This document shows positions 9,422-19,879 of a DNA stretch of 64,000 bases, one piece after another. This DNA comes from Mesorhizobium amorphae (GTDB taxonomy: Bacteria; Pseudomonadota; Alphaproteobacteria; Rhizobiales; Rhizobiaceae). Within the stretch, counting starts at the first letter, position 1; every line of letters starts with the position of its first letter. Under the pieces are notes generated by a model, which saw only the letters and a list, made by a program, of their open reading frames with translations, ran no database searches and was not told the DNA's origin. The stretch covers positions 62,001 to 126,000 of the forward strand of contig QFNI01000001.1 in NCBI GenBank assembly GCA_003240775.1. The letters are read 5' to 3'. Position numbers and translations under genes: made by a program.

Positions 9422-12133
9422 CTAGCCCTCGCTCAGTCCCTTCAGCCGATAAAGCGCCTCGAGCGCTTCCCGCGGGCTCAACGCGTCGCAATCGATGGCA
9501 GCCAGAGCCTCCTTCACGGGATCGGCCTTCGTCACCTTCGGCTCGGCGCGCGCGACCGCCGCCTGGAACAGCGGCAGGTCGTCGATCAGCCGGCCGGCCG
9601 TCTTGCCGGCGGCCTCGCCCGATTCCAGCCGCGCCAGAACCTGGCGTGCCCGCTCCACCACGCTGAGCGGCAGCCCCGCCAGCCGCGCCACCTGCACGCC
9701 GTAGGAGCGGTCGGCCACGCCTTTGCCCACCTCGTGCAGGAACACCACCTCGCCCTGCCATTCCTTTACCCGCATGGTGGCGTTGGCCATGCGCCCGAGC
9801 TTGTCGGACAGCGCGGTCAGCTCGTGGAAATGGGTCGCGAAGATCGCGCGGCAGCGGTTTTCTTCGTGCAGATGCTCCACCGTGCCCCAGGCGATGGAAA
9901 GTCCGTCGAAGGTCGCGGTGCCGCGCCCGATCTCGTCCAGGATCACCAGCGCGCGGGGACCGGCCTGGTTGAGGATGGCGGCCGTCTCCACCATCTCCAC
10001 CATGAAGGTCGAGCGGCCCCGCGCCAAGTCGTCGGAAGCGCCGACGCGCGAGAAGAGCCGGTCCACCACGCCGAGATGGGCCGAGCGGGCGGGAACATGG
10101 GAGCCCGCCTGCGCGAGGATCGCGATCAGCGCATTCTGGCGCAGGAATGTGGACTTGCCGCCCATGTTGGGGCCGGTCAGCAGCCAGATCGCGCCGTGCT
10201 TGGCGCGGTCGGGCGGCGAAAGATCGCACGTGTTGGCCACAAAGGCCGAGCCGCGCCCGTCCGCGCGAAGGGCCGCCTCCACCACGGGGTGCCGCCCGCC
10301 CTCGATCCGGAAAGCCAGGCTTTCGTCCACGGTGGGGCGGCACCAGTCTTCGGAAACCGCGAGCACAGCCAGGCTTGCGGACACATCGAGCGTGGCCAAC
10401 GCGCGGGCCGCTCCCAGGATCGCTTCGGCATGCGCGACAGAAGCCGTGCAAAGCGCCTCGAACACGCCGAGCTCCAGCTTGAGCGCCTCGTCGCCGGCAG
10501 CGGCGATCCGGCCCTCCAACTCGGCAAGCTCGGTCGTGGTGAAGCGCATGGCGTTCGCCATGGTCTGGCGGTGGATGAACTTGGCGCGCGCCGCATCCGA
10601 CCCGTTCAGCGCGCCCGCATTGTTGGCGGTCACCTCGACATAGAAGCCCAACACGTTGTTGTGCCGGATCTTGAGCGAGCGGACGCCGGTTTCCTCGATC
10701 AGCGAGCGTTCGAGCTCGGCTATCACCCGGCGCGACTGGTCGCGCAGCGCGCGCGCCGCGTCGAGCGCAGGCAGGTGGCCCGCGCGGACGAAGCCGCCAT
10801 TGCTCTTCAGCAGCGGCAGCTCGTCGTCGAGCGCCGCGCAGAGATGCGCGCGGAAATCGTCGGGCAGCGCGAGAAGGGCTGCGCGCGCGTCGGCCAGTTC
10901 CACCGGCAGATCTTGTTCGCCCAGGGCCGAAAGCGCTTCCCCGGCTGCGGCAAAGCCCGCACGGATGGCGCCCAGGTCGCGCGGGGAGCCGCGGTTGAGC
11001 GCGAGCCGCGACAAGGCGCGGGCGAAGTCGGGCATGCCCTTGAGAGTGGCGCGCAAGCCCTGCCCGAGTGCTGGCTCGGCATGAAAGAACCCCACGCTGT
11101 CCAGCCGGTCGGCGATCTTGCCGGGCTCGGTCAAGGGTGCCGAAAGGCGCTCGCAGAGAAGCCGCGAGCCCGCGCCCGTCACGCAGCGGTCCACGGTGGC
11201 GAAGAGCGAGCCCTCGCGTGCGCCCGAGGTGGTGCGCAACAGCTCAAGGCTCGCGCGGGTGGCCGCGTCGATGAAGAGGGTCGCGCCGCCCGCATCGCGC
11301 GCGGGGGCTTCGAGAGCAGGGCGCTCGTCGACCTGCGTCTTTTCCACATAGGCCACGACGCCGCCCATCGCGGAAAGCTCGGCGCGGGAGAATTCGCCGA
11401 AGCTGTCGGGCGTCGCCACGCGGAAGAAGCGCGCGATGCGCTCGGCGGCACTCGCGGAATCGAAGAGCGTGGGCGGCAGCGCATGGACCAGGCGGCCGAG
11501 CGCGTCGAAGGCGGGCTTGCAGGCGGGCTCACGCAGAAGCGTGTCGGGCGCGATCACCTCGCGGGGGGCCACCCGCATGATCTCCGCATAGAGGCGGTCG
11601 GGCTCGACCGAGATGACGCGGAACGAGCCGGTGGAGATGTCGGTCCAGGCAAGCCCCAGCGCGGTCTCGCCCTTCACGCGGCCGACGGAAAGCAGGAAGT
11701 TCGGCTCGCCGGGATGAAGCAGCTTGTCCTCGGTCAGCGTGCCCGGCGTCACGAGCCGCACCACCGCGCGGCGCACCACGGATTTCGAGCCGCGCTTCTT
11801 GGCTTCGGCGGGGTCTTCGGTCTGCTCGCAGACGGCCACCCGGTGCCCGCCCGCGATCAGGCGCGCGAGATAGTCGTCGGCCGCATGGACGGGCACCCCG
11901 GCCATCGGGATGTCCTCGCCCAGATGCTTGCCGCGCTTGGTCAGCGCGATGCCGAGGACTGCCGCCGCCACCTCGGCATCGCCGAAGAACAGCTCGTAGA
12001 AGTCGCCCATCCGGTAGAACAGGAGATAGCCGGGATGCTCGGCCTTGATGGCGAGGAACTGCTCCATCATCGGCGTCGGCGTGGCGTCGGAAAGCGCCTT
12101 GGAGTCCGCGGGCAGCGTCGGACGCATGTTCAT
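9422..12133 (-). CDS. mutS: DNA mismatch repair protein MutS
   Basis: A 903-residue MutS1. The mismatch-contacting motif GDFYELFFGD (Phe-x-Glu) is near residue 45, followed by connector, lever and clamp regions. The ATPase has Walker A TGPNMGGKST (about 653) and Walker B VILDEIGRGT (about 729), and a C-terminal helical tail ends in a short tetramerisation-like segment. The ATG at 12133 is chosen for an upstream GGAAGAG site; ATG 12127 is possible. It binds mispaired DNA and recruits MutL. It is divergent from the malic enzyme gene, the common arrangement in Hyphomicrobiales. Confidence 0.97.
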   Translation of the reverse strand: MNMRPTLPADSKALSDATPTPMMEQFLAIKAEHPGYLLFYRMGDFYELFFGDAEVAAAVLGIALTKRGKHLGEDIPMAGVPVHAADDYLARLIAGGHRVAVCEQTEDPAEAKKRGSKSVVRRAVVRLVTPGTLTEDKLLHPGEPNFLLSVGRVKGETALGLAWTDISTGSFRVISVEPDRLYAEIMRVAPREVIAPDTLLREPACKPAFDALGRLVHALPPTLFDSASAAERIARFFRVATPDSFGEFSRAELSAMGGVVAYVEKTQVDERPALEAPARDAGGATLFIDAATRASLELLRTTSGAREGSLFATVDRCVTGAGSRLLCERLSAPLTEPGKIADRLDSVGFFHAEPALGQGLRATLKGMPDFARALSRLALNRGSPRDLGAIRAGFAAAGEALSALGEQDLPVELADARAALLALPDDFRAHLCAALDDELPLLKSNGGFVRAGHLPALDAARALRDQSRRVIAELERSLIEETGVRSLKIRHNNVLGFYVEVTANNAGALNGSDAARAKFIHRQTMANAMRFTTTELAELEGRIAAAGDEALKLELGVFEALCTASVAHAEAILGAARALATLDVSASLAVLAVSEDWCRPTVDESLAFRIEGGRHPVVEAALRADGRGSAFVANTCDLSPPDRAKHGAIWLLTGPNMGGKSTFLRQNALIAILAQAGSHVPARSAHLGVVDRLFSRVGASDDLARGRSTFMVEMVETAAILNQAGPRALVILDEIGRGTATFDGLSIAWGTVEHLHEENRCRAIFATHFHELTALSDKLGRMANATMRVKEWQGEVVFLHEVGKGVADRSYGVQVARLAGLPLSVVERARQVLARLESGEAAGKTAGRLIDDLPLFQAAVARAEPKVTKADPVKEALAAIDCDALSPREALEALYRLKGLSEG

Positions 12134-12219
12134 GAAGGCTCTTCCGGGCGTGACTAAGCGGGCACGCGAAGTGTAGCGTGAATCCTGAAAGCTTCGCAAA
12201 GAAGCGGGAGGATTTAAGG

Positions 12220-14520
<2,301 letters not shown>

Positions 14521-14531
14521 AAGGATCGATA

Positions 14532-14562
14532 GCAAGGGCGGGGGAGCCTACCTTTCCCTTGC
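14532..14562 (+). terminator. Weak terminator-like hairpin after maeB
   Basis: GCAAGGG (14532-14538) pairs with CCCTTGC (14556-14562). The following CCTCTTC is pyrimidine-rich but has no U-run, so termination would be inefficient. Confidence 0.3.
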
Positions 14563-14589
14563 CCTCTTCACGCCGAGGCTCGGGACACG

Positions 14590-14838
14590 ATGCTCACCGT
14601 TGATGCCGCCGACACCGATCTCTCAAATCTGCTTCGAGTCGTCGAAGGTGGAGAAGAGGTCGTGATCGCACGGGGAGACAGGCAGATCGCCAGGCTCGTT
14701 CCCATCGACCGGAAGCAACGCTTCAAGACAGGCATCCTTCCGCCGGGCTCCCTCGGAGATGGGCCTGACTGGACGGAGCCGATGAGCGAGGAAGATCTGC
14801 TGCTTTGGGAAGGACGCAGCGACGACGTCGGCCGATAG
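14590..14838 (+). CDS. Phd/YefM-type antitoxin, no toxin partner
   Basis: An 82-residue protein. Residues 5-45 (DAADTDLSNLLRVVEGGEE, then VIARGDRQIARLVPID) are the prevent-host-death fold used for DNA binding by Phd/VapB-like antitoxins. The acidic tail (MSEEDLLLWEGRSDD) fits the toxin-wrapping part. In intact modules a VapC/PIN or Doc toxin follows within a few nucleotides. Here the stop is followed by about 135 nt with no such ORF and then minC. It is therefore an orphan: either a relic, a regulator, or a gene that neutralises a toxin encoded elsewhere. Confidence 0.75.
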   Translation: MLTVDAADTDLSNLLRVVEGGEEVVIARGDRQIARLVPIDRKQRFKTGILPPGSLGDGPDWTEPMSEEDLLLWEGRSDDVGR

Positions 14839-14936
14839 CCGCCGCATGGCCGCGCTATTCGAGGACGTAGCGGGCCTCGAATGGGTTGCAGCGTGAAGCT
14901 CGGCCTCACCGCAACGCGATCCATCTTTACCACTCG

Positions 14937-14964
14937 TTAACCATACCTACCCTAGCTGTTAACG
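14937..14964 (+). promoter_or_regulatory. Two CtrA-type half-sites upstream of minC
   Basis: TTAACC (14937-14942) and TTAACG (14959-14964) lie just upstream of the minC start. CtrA recognises TTAA half-sites; the 22-nt spacing differs from the canonical full site, so these would be two separate weak sites. Direct CtrA control of min genes has been reported in Sinorhizobium meliloti (recollection). Confidence 0.4.
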
Positions 14965-14975
14965 CATTCGTAAGG

Positions 14976-15668
14976 ATGCGCGCATTGATCGCCATGGCCG
15001 CCACTTCCAAGAAGCCGATCCGCTTTCGCGCGCGCTCCTTTGTGGCGTTCTCGCTGACGCCTGAAGCGCCGCTTGACGAATGGCTGGAGCGGCTCGACGG
15101 CTGGACCGCCAACTCGCCGGGCTTCTTCGCCGGGCGCCCCGTGGTGCTCGACCTGGCCATGCTCAAGCCCTCGCCCAACGAGGCGAAGGCGCTCGTCGCC
15201 TCGCTCGCCGAGCGCGGCATCCGGGTCTATGCCATCGAGGCGGGCACGCTGGAGAATGCCGGGCCGGACCTGCCGCCCGTCCTGTCGGGCGCCAAGAGTG
15301 CTGCGCCCGAAGAACCCAAGGCCGTGCCCGAAGCACAAGGCGGCTCGCTCACCATCCGCACGCCCGTGCGCTCGGGGCAGTCGATCTTCCATCCCGGTGG
15401 GGACGTGATCGTGCTGGGCTCGGTCGGCTCGGGCTCCGAGATCATCGCGGGCGGTTCGGTGCATGTCTACGGCGCGCTGCGCGGCCGGGTCTTCGCGGGT
15501 GCTGCGGGCGATGGCGACGCGCGCATCTTCTGCCGCAGGAACGAGGCCGAGCTCATGGCCATCGACGGCTGGTACCGCACGGCGGAGGACATGGAGCCGC
15601 AATCCCGGGGCAAGCCTGTCCAGGCATATCTGGCGGACGGCGTCATACAGATCGCGGTGCTCGACTAG
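14976..15668 (+). CDS. minC: Septum site-determining protein MinC
   Basis: A product of about 230 residues. The N-terminal domain (FRARSFVAFSLTPEAPLDEW) is followed by an Ala/Pro/Glu linker (about 110-130) and a C-terminal beta-helix with repeated glycine turns (HPGGDVIVLGSVGSGSEIIAGG), the part that dimerises and binds MinD. MinC blocks FtsZ assembly away from midcell. The start is uncertain: ATG 14976 overlaps an AAGGA sequence, which could instead serve TTG 14985 or ATG 14994. minC, minD and minE form one operon in the usual order, with 42 nt before minD. Confidence 0.93.
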   Translation: MRALIAMAATSKKPIRFRARSFVAFSLTPEAPLDEWLERLDGWTANSPGFFAGRPVVLDLAMLKPSPNEAKALVASLAERGIRVYAIEAGTLENAGPDLPPVLSGAKSAAPEEPKAVPEAQGGSLTIRTPVRSGQSIFHPGGDVIVLGSVGSGSEIIAGGSVHVYGALRGRVFAGAAGDGDARIFCRRNEAELMAIDGWYRTAEDMEPQSRGKPVQAYLADGVIQIAVLD

Positions 15669-15710
15669 AGACACCGGGCAAAAAACAAAGCGAACAAGGA
15701 GAATGCGGGA

Positions 15711-16523
15711 ATGGGGAAGGTCGTAGTCGTCACATCCGGCAAGGGCGGGGTCGGCAAGACCACGTCCACCGCCGCTCTTGGTGCAGCGTTGGCCGAAATG
15801 GGCCGCAACGTGGTGCTGGTCGATTTCGATGTCGGCCTGCGCAATCTCGATCTCGTGCTGGGTGCCGAGCGCCGCGTGGTGTTCGACCTCATCAACGTGG
15901 TGCAGGGCACCGCGCGCCTGTCCCAGGCGCTGATCCGCGACAAGCGCATCGCCTCGCTCTTCCTCTTGCCGGCCTCGCAGACGCGCGACAAGGACGCGCT
16001 GACCGAGGAAGGCGTGGGAACCGTGATCGCGGCCCTTCGCGACAAGTTCGACTATGTGCTCTGCGACAGCCCCGCCGGCATCGAGCGCGGCGCGCAGCTC
16101 GCCATGCGCTTCGCAGACGAGGCGGTGGTCGTCACCAACCCGGAAGTCTCCTCGGTGCGCGATTCCGACCGCATCATCGGGCTGCTCGATTCCAAGACGG
16201 TGCGCGCGGAAGCCGGCGAAATCGTCAACAAGCACGTGCTCGTCACCCGCTACGACACGACGCGTGTCGCGCGCGGCGAGATGATGGGCATCGACGACAT
16301 CATGGAGATCTTGTCGACGCCGCTGCTCGGCATCATCCCCGAAAGCCAGGGCGTCCTGCGTGCCTCCAATGTGGGCTCGCCCGTCACGCTCGCCGAGCCC
16401 GCCAACCCCGCCGCACGCGCCTATGTGGACGCGGCCCGGCGCCTCGAAGGCGAAGACCTTCCCATGATGCTCCAGACCGAGAAGCGCGGGCTTCTGGACC
16501 GCCTGCTGCGGAGGGCTGCATGA
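15711..16523 (+). CDS. minD: Septum site-determining ATPase MinD
   Basis: A 270-residue ParA/MinD ATPase. It begins MGKVVVVTSGKGGVGKTTST with the deviant Walker A (GKGGVGKT, two lysines). DFDVGLRNLDLVLG is the MinD signature, CDSPAGIERG is Walker B, and the C-terminal helix EKRGLLDRLLRRA is the amphipathic membrane-targeting sequence. MinD recruits MinC to the membrane and oscillates under MinE. An AGGAG site lies upstream of the ATG. The stop overlaps minE by 4 nt (ATGA), giving translational coupling. Confidence 0.97.
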   Translation: MGKVVVVTSGKGGVGKTTSTAALGAALAEMGRNVVLVDFDVGLRNLDLVLGAERRVVFDLINVVQGTARLSQALIRDKRIASLFLLPASQTRDKDALTEEGVGTVIAALRDKFDYVLCDSPAGIERGAQLAMRFADEAVVVTNPEVSSVRDSDRIIGLLDSKTVRAEAGEIVNKHVLVTRYDTTRVARGEMMGIDDIMEILSTPLLGIIPESQGVLRASNVGSPVTLAEPANPAARAYVDAARRLEGEDLPMMLQTEKRGLLDRLLRRAA

Positions 16524-16795
16524 CGCTTCACGACTTCCTGTCCCTCTTCCGCCGCAGGCGGAGCGCGCCGGTGGCGCGTGAGCGGCTGCAGCTGCTCTTG
16601 GCCTATGAGCGGGCGGCGAATGCCGGCTCGCCCGACCTCGTCGCCGTGCTTCGCGAGGAGATCATGGCGGTGATCGGCAAATATGTGCGGGTCGACCAGC
16701 GCCATGTGCATGTCGCGATGGACCGCGGCGAGCGCATGTCGACGCTCGAGATCGACATCCACATCCCCAATGTGCGGATGGCGGCTGCCGCTTGA
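16520..16795 (+). CDS. minE: Cell division topological specificity factor MinE
   Basis: A 91-residue protein starting MTLHDFLSLFRRRRSAPVAR: an amphipathic N-terminal membrane-binding helix, then the MinD-stimulating region (ARERLQLLLAYERA) and the C-terminal topological-specificity beta-domain (YVRVDQRHVHVAM). Length and order are normal for the family. The ATG overlaps the minD stop and GAGG lies upstream. MinE displaces MinC and triggers MinD ATP hydrolysis at the membrane. Confidence 0.95.
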   Translation: MTLHDFLSLFRRRRSAPVARERLQLLLAYERAANAGSPDLVAVLREEIMAVIGKYVRVDQRHVHVAMDRGERMSTLEIDIHIPNVRMAAAA

Positions 16796-17556
16796 CGCGG
16801 CGCACTGCACTCGTCTGCCTCATCCTGATGGCGGTTGCCGCGGCAGCCGCCATTTTTTATTCGTTCTCGATGCCAGCACACGAAGACCCGATCGTCCGCT
16901 TCGCGCGGGATTTCTCCCGGGGCGATGACGGCATGGTGGACCAGGCGCGCCGCTTCGTGCAGCAGCCGCCCACCGCCATGGAGGAGATCGGCTTCTACGG
17001 CCTGGAAACCGCGCCGCCCCGCACACGGGCCTTTCTCGCCACCGTCTCGCTTCTCGACAACGGCCAGTTCATCCAAAGCGTCGAGGACAAGTACCTCCTC
17101 GAGATCTTCGAGCTTTGGCGGGATGCGGGCGTGATCGACCGGTCAACACTTCCGGCCGCAGCCAGCGCCGTGTTCGGCCCGGTTCTGGATGGCGAACTCT
17201 ATGCGATCGGCGAAGACAAGGCCGCGTTCGACCGCTTCGTGGAAACGCTGCGCGCCGGCTACGCCCAAGCCACGCGCGAACTCGAAGAGCACATCGCCGC
17301 GCGCGGCAGCAACCTTCTGTCGATCGACGCGACAGACGGCGACACGATGTTCTTCGCGCTCGTGGACAAAACCACCGCCGACAAATGGCGCGACCGCACC
17401 TTGAGCGAGCACGAAGGCCGCCGCGCCGGCGTGCGCTCGCCCATGTGGGACCGCTTCTGGACCCTGCTCACCTACGCGCTGGGCCTGCCGCCCGACGCGA
17501 GCTCACTCCCGCCGGGCACGCGGACGCAAGTGGAAGCCACTCCGTTCGCGGAGTGA
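16792..17556 (+). CDS. Membrane-anchored or exported protein of unknown function, coupled to minE
   Basis: A 254-residue protein. The likely start is a TTG that overlaps the minE stop (TTGA). An in-frame ATG ten codons later would still keep the hydrophobic segment. The N-terminus (RTALVCLILMAVAAAAAIFYSF) is a signal anchor or uncleaved signal peptide. The rest is a helical, acidic, soluble domain of roughly 225 residues with no motif that I recognise. It would face the periplasm. Because it is translationally coupled to minCDE it may act in division or envelope work, but that is inference from position only. The next gene is convergent. Confidence 0.7.
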   Translation: MTRRTALVCLILMAVAAAAAIFYSFSMPAHEDPIVRFARDFSRGDDGMVDQARRFVQQPPTAMEEIGFYGLETAPPRTRAFLATVSLLDNGQFIQSVEDKYLLEIFELWRDAGVIDRSTLPAAASAVFGPVLDGELYAIGEDKAAFDRFVETLRAGYAQATRELEEHIAARGSNLLSIDATDGDTMFFALVDKTTADKWRDRTLSEHEGRRAGVRSPMWDRFWTLLTYALGLPPDASSLPPGTRTQVEATPFAE

Positions 17557-17582
17557 CAGACAAGGACGCGCCCTCGCCTGCC

Positions 17583-19793
17583 TCAATTGACCCTTGCGGG
17601 ATTGCCGCCGCGCAGCAGCGCATCCATCACGCTTTCGGGCATGGGCTTGGACAGGAAATAGCCCTGGACGTCGTCGCAGCCGATCCGCTTGAGTTCCGAG
17701 CCCTGCTCGGGCGTTTCCACGCCCTCGGCCGTGGATTTCAGCCCCGTCGCCTTGGCGAGCGCCACGATGGCGCGCACGATGGCCTCGTCGCTGGGTGAGC
17801 GGCCGAGCCCCTGGATGAAGCTCCCGTCGATCTTCACGCGATCCACGTCGAGATGGCCGAGCCGGTTGAGCGAGGAGAAGCCCGTGCCGAAATCGTCGAG
17901 CGCGACCCGCACGCCCATCTGGCGGAGGATGCGGATGTTGGAGGCTCCCACGCCGCCCTTGTCAGCCAGCGCGCTTTCGGCCACGTCGATCTCGAGCCGG
18001 CCAGGGTCGAGGCCGGAGGCTTCGAGCGTCTCGGCCACACGGCCCGGATAGCGCGGGTTGCGCAGTTCCACGGCCGAGGCGTTGACCGTGACCTTTTCCA
18101 CGGGCCAGCCCGCCACGGCGCGGCAGGCGCGTTCCAGCACCACCTGGCCCAGGCGCTCGATCAGTCCGGTTTCCTCGGCCACGGGGATGAAGAGGGCGGG
18201 CTGCATCGTGCCGCGCGTCGGGTGGTTCCAGCGCGCCAGCGCCTCCACGCCCGTGATGTGGCCGTCCTCGGTGGAATGGAGCGGCTGGTAGAAGATCTCG
18301 ATCTCCGACGAGCCGCGTGCCAGCGCGCGGCGCAGATCGTCCTCGATGCCGCGGCGCTCCTGCACCTGGGCGTCCATGTCCTTGCCGAACACGGCGAAGC
18401 GGCCGCGGCCGGCACTTTTCGCATGGTAGAGCGCGATGTCGGCCTTGCGCGTCAGCTCCGTGCGCTCGGTGCCGTGCTCGGGCACAAGTGCCACGCCGAT
18501 CGAGACGCCGACGCCGATATGGTTGCCGTCGATGTCGAAGGGCTGCGCGATCGCGGCCACGATCCGTTCGCAGAGCGCTTCCACGCCTTTGACGTCGCTG
18601 CCGCCACCCACCATGATGTTGAACTCGTCGCCGCCGATGCGCGCCACCAGATCGTTCGGCCGCAGGAGTGCGGAAAGGCGCGCGCCGAAGCGGCGGATCA
18701 GCTCGTCGCCGGTCGGGTGGCCGAGCGTGTCGTTGACCTGCTTGAAACGGTCCATGTCGAGGAAGAGCACGGCGCGGGGCCGCGTGCGGGCGTCAGGTGC
18801 GGCAAGCCGCTCCTCCAGCTTGGCGTTGAACCGCGTGCGGTTGGGCAGGCCGGTGAGCGCGTCGTGCAGGGCGAGGTGATGCACGGCCGCCTCGCTCGCC
18901 TGGAGCCTGACCGAGCGCCGCCACAGCCGCACGATCAGGATCGAGAGCGCGCCGACCATGCCGAGCACCAGAAGCGCCAGCACGGGCGCGAGCGAGCGCA
19001 CCACGGCCGTGCCCGGCAGATAGGGCCGCCACACCATGAAACCGAGCGGCGCGCCGGAATCCGCATGCAGCGGCAGGCTCGTCTCACCGGTCGCCGTCTC
19101 GTCGGCACGGGAAAAGCGCGCGCCGTCGAACAGGTAGTCGTTCTGGAGCTCGGCCTGGAGCGAGCCGTCGAGGCGGCGCACGGCGACATGCAGATATTCG
19201 CTACCCGGCACTTGGGAAACAGCCTCTGTGTCGGGAACGATGGCCTTGATGGAGAGAAGGCTCGGATGCTCGCCCACCATGGCGAGGTCGGAGAAGCCGG
19301 GGCTCGTCCCGTCGGGACGGGCGCGTCCCGTTCCCTCGCGAAGCTCCGCGCGCAGACGCGCCGCCACCGGTTCCACGCTGGCGCGCGCTTCCTCGAAGGT
19401 GTCGAGCGAAGCCGGCGCGCCGTCCGCGAAGGCATAGATGGGGCGGTTCTCGCTATCGAGGATGAAGATGATGTCGAGGTTGAAGTAGCCGAGCATCCAC
19501 GAGCCGAGATTGGCGTCCACCCATTCGGCGCCCGTGGGCGACTTCACCTCGCGCACCGCGTCGTCCCAGATGGCGGTGCTGTCCTGGTCGCGGGCGAGCG
19601 AGGTCTGCAGGCGCGAGATCACCAGTTCCGCGAGCTGCTCCTGGCGCTCCACGGCCACCTCGTCGGACGAGGAGCCGGACCAGACGAGGACGGCGGCTAC
19701 GATGCCTGCGCCGAGCACGGCCGCTCCCAGGATCGGAAGCGCTGTGCGCAGCACAAAGGCGCGCAAGGCTGCATTCGCAAAGAACTGGCGCAT
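17583..19793 (-). CDS. Membrane GGDEF-EAL protein with CHASE4-like sensor
   Basis: A 736-residue cyclic-di-GMP enzyme. A first membrane helix (about 20-40) leads to a periplasmic region resembling CHASE4 (IWDDAVREV, then LGYFNLDIIFILDSENRP), and a second helix follows near 270-290. The GGDEF domain has an intact RIGGDEF near 384. The EAL domain has intact VEALARW, LEIDVAESAL, DDFGTGFSSL and AEGVET. Both synthesis and hydrolysis of c-di-GMP are therefore possible, and which dominates cannot be read. The start at 19793 is chosen because GGAGG lies 6 nt upstream; ATG 19805 would bury that site. It stands apart from folC by 86 nt. Confidence 0.93.
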   Translation of the reverse strand: MRQFFANAALRAFVLRTALPILGAAVLGAGIVAAVLVWSGSSSDEVAVERQEQLAELVISRLQTSLARDQDSTAIWDDAVREVKSPTGAEWVDANLGSWMLGYFNLDIIFILDSENRPIYAFADGAPASLDTFEEARASVEPVAARLRAELREGTGRARPDGTSPGFSDLAMVGEHPSLLSIKAIVPDTEAVSQVPGSEYLHVAVRRLDGSLQAELQNDYLFDGARFSRADETATGETSLPLHADSGAPLGFMVWRPYLPGTAVVRSLAPVLALLVLGMVGALSILIVRLWRRSVRLQASEAAVHHLALHDALTGLPNRTRFNAKLEERLAAPDARTRPRAVLFLDMDRFKQVNDTLGHPTGDELIRRFGARLSALLRPNDLVARIGGDEFNIMVGGGSDVKGVEALCERIVAAIAQPFDIDGNHIGVGVSIGVALVPEHGTERTELTRKADIALYHAKSAGRGRFAVFGKDMDAQVQERRGIEDDLRRALARGSSEIEIFYQPLHSTEDGHITGVEALARWNHPTRGTMQPALFIPVAEETGLIERLGQVVLERACRAVAGWPVEKVTVNASAVELRNPRYPGRVAETLEASGLDPGRLEIDVAESALADKGGVGASNIRILRQMGVRVALDDFGTGFSSLNRLGHLDVDRVKIDGSFIQGLGRSPSDEAIVRAIVALAKATGLKSTAEGVETPEQGSELKRIGCDDVQGYFLSKPMPESVMDALLRGGNPARVN

Positions 19794-19879
19794 GGTGGCC
19801 TCCATACGGTCACGCGCTGAGCCTGTGTGGCAAAGTTTAACGCCGCGTAACGCAGCGATTTACTTGGGTCCAGCCCTCT

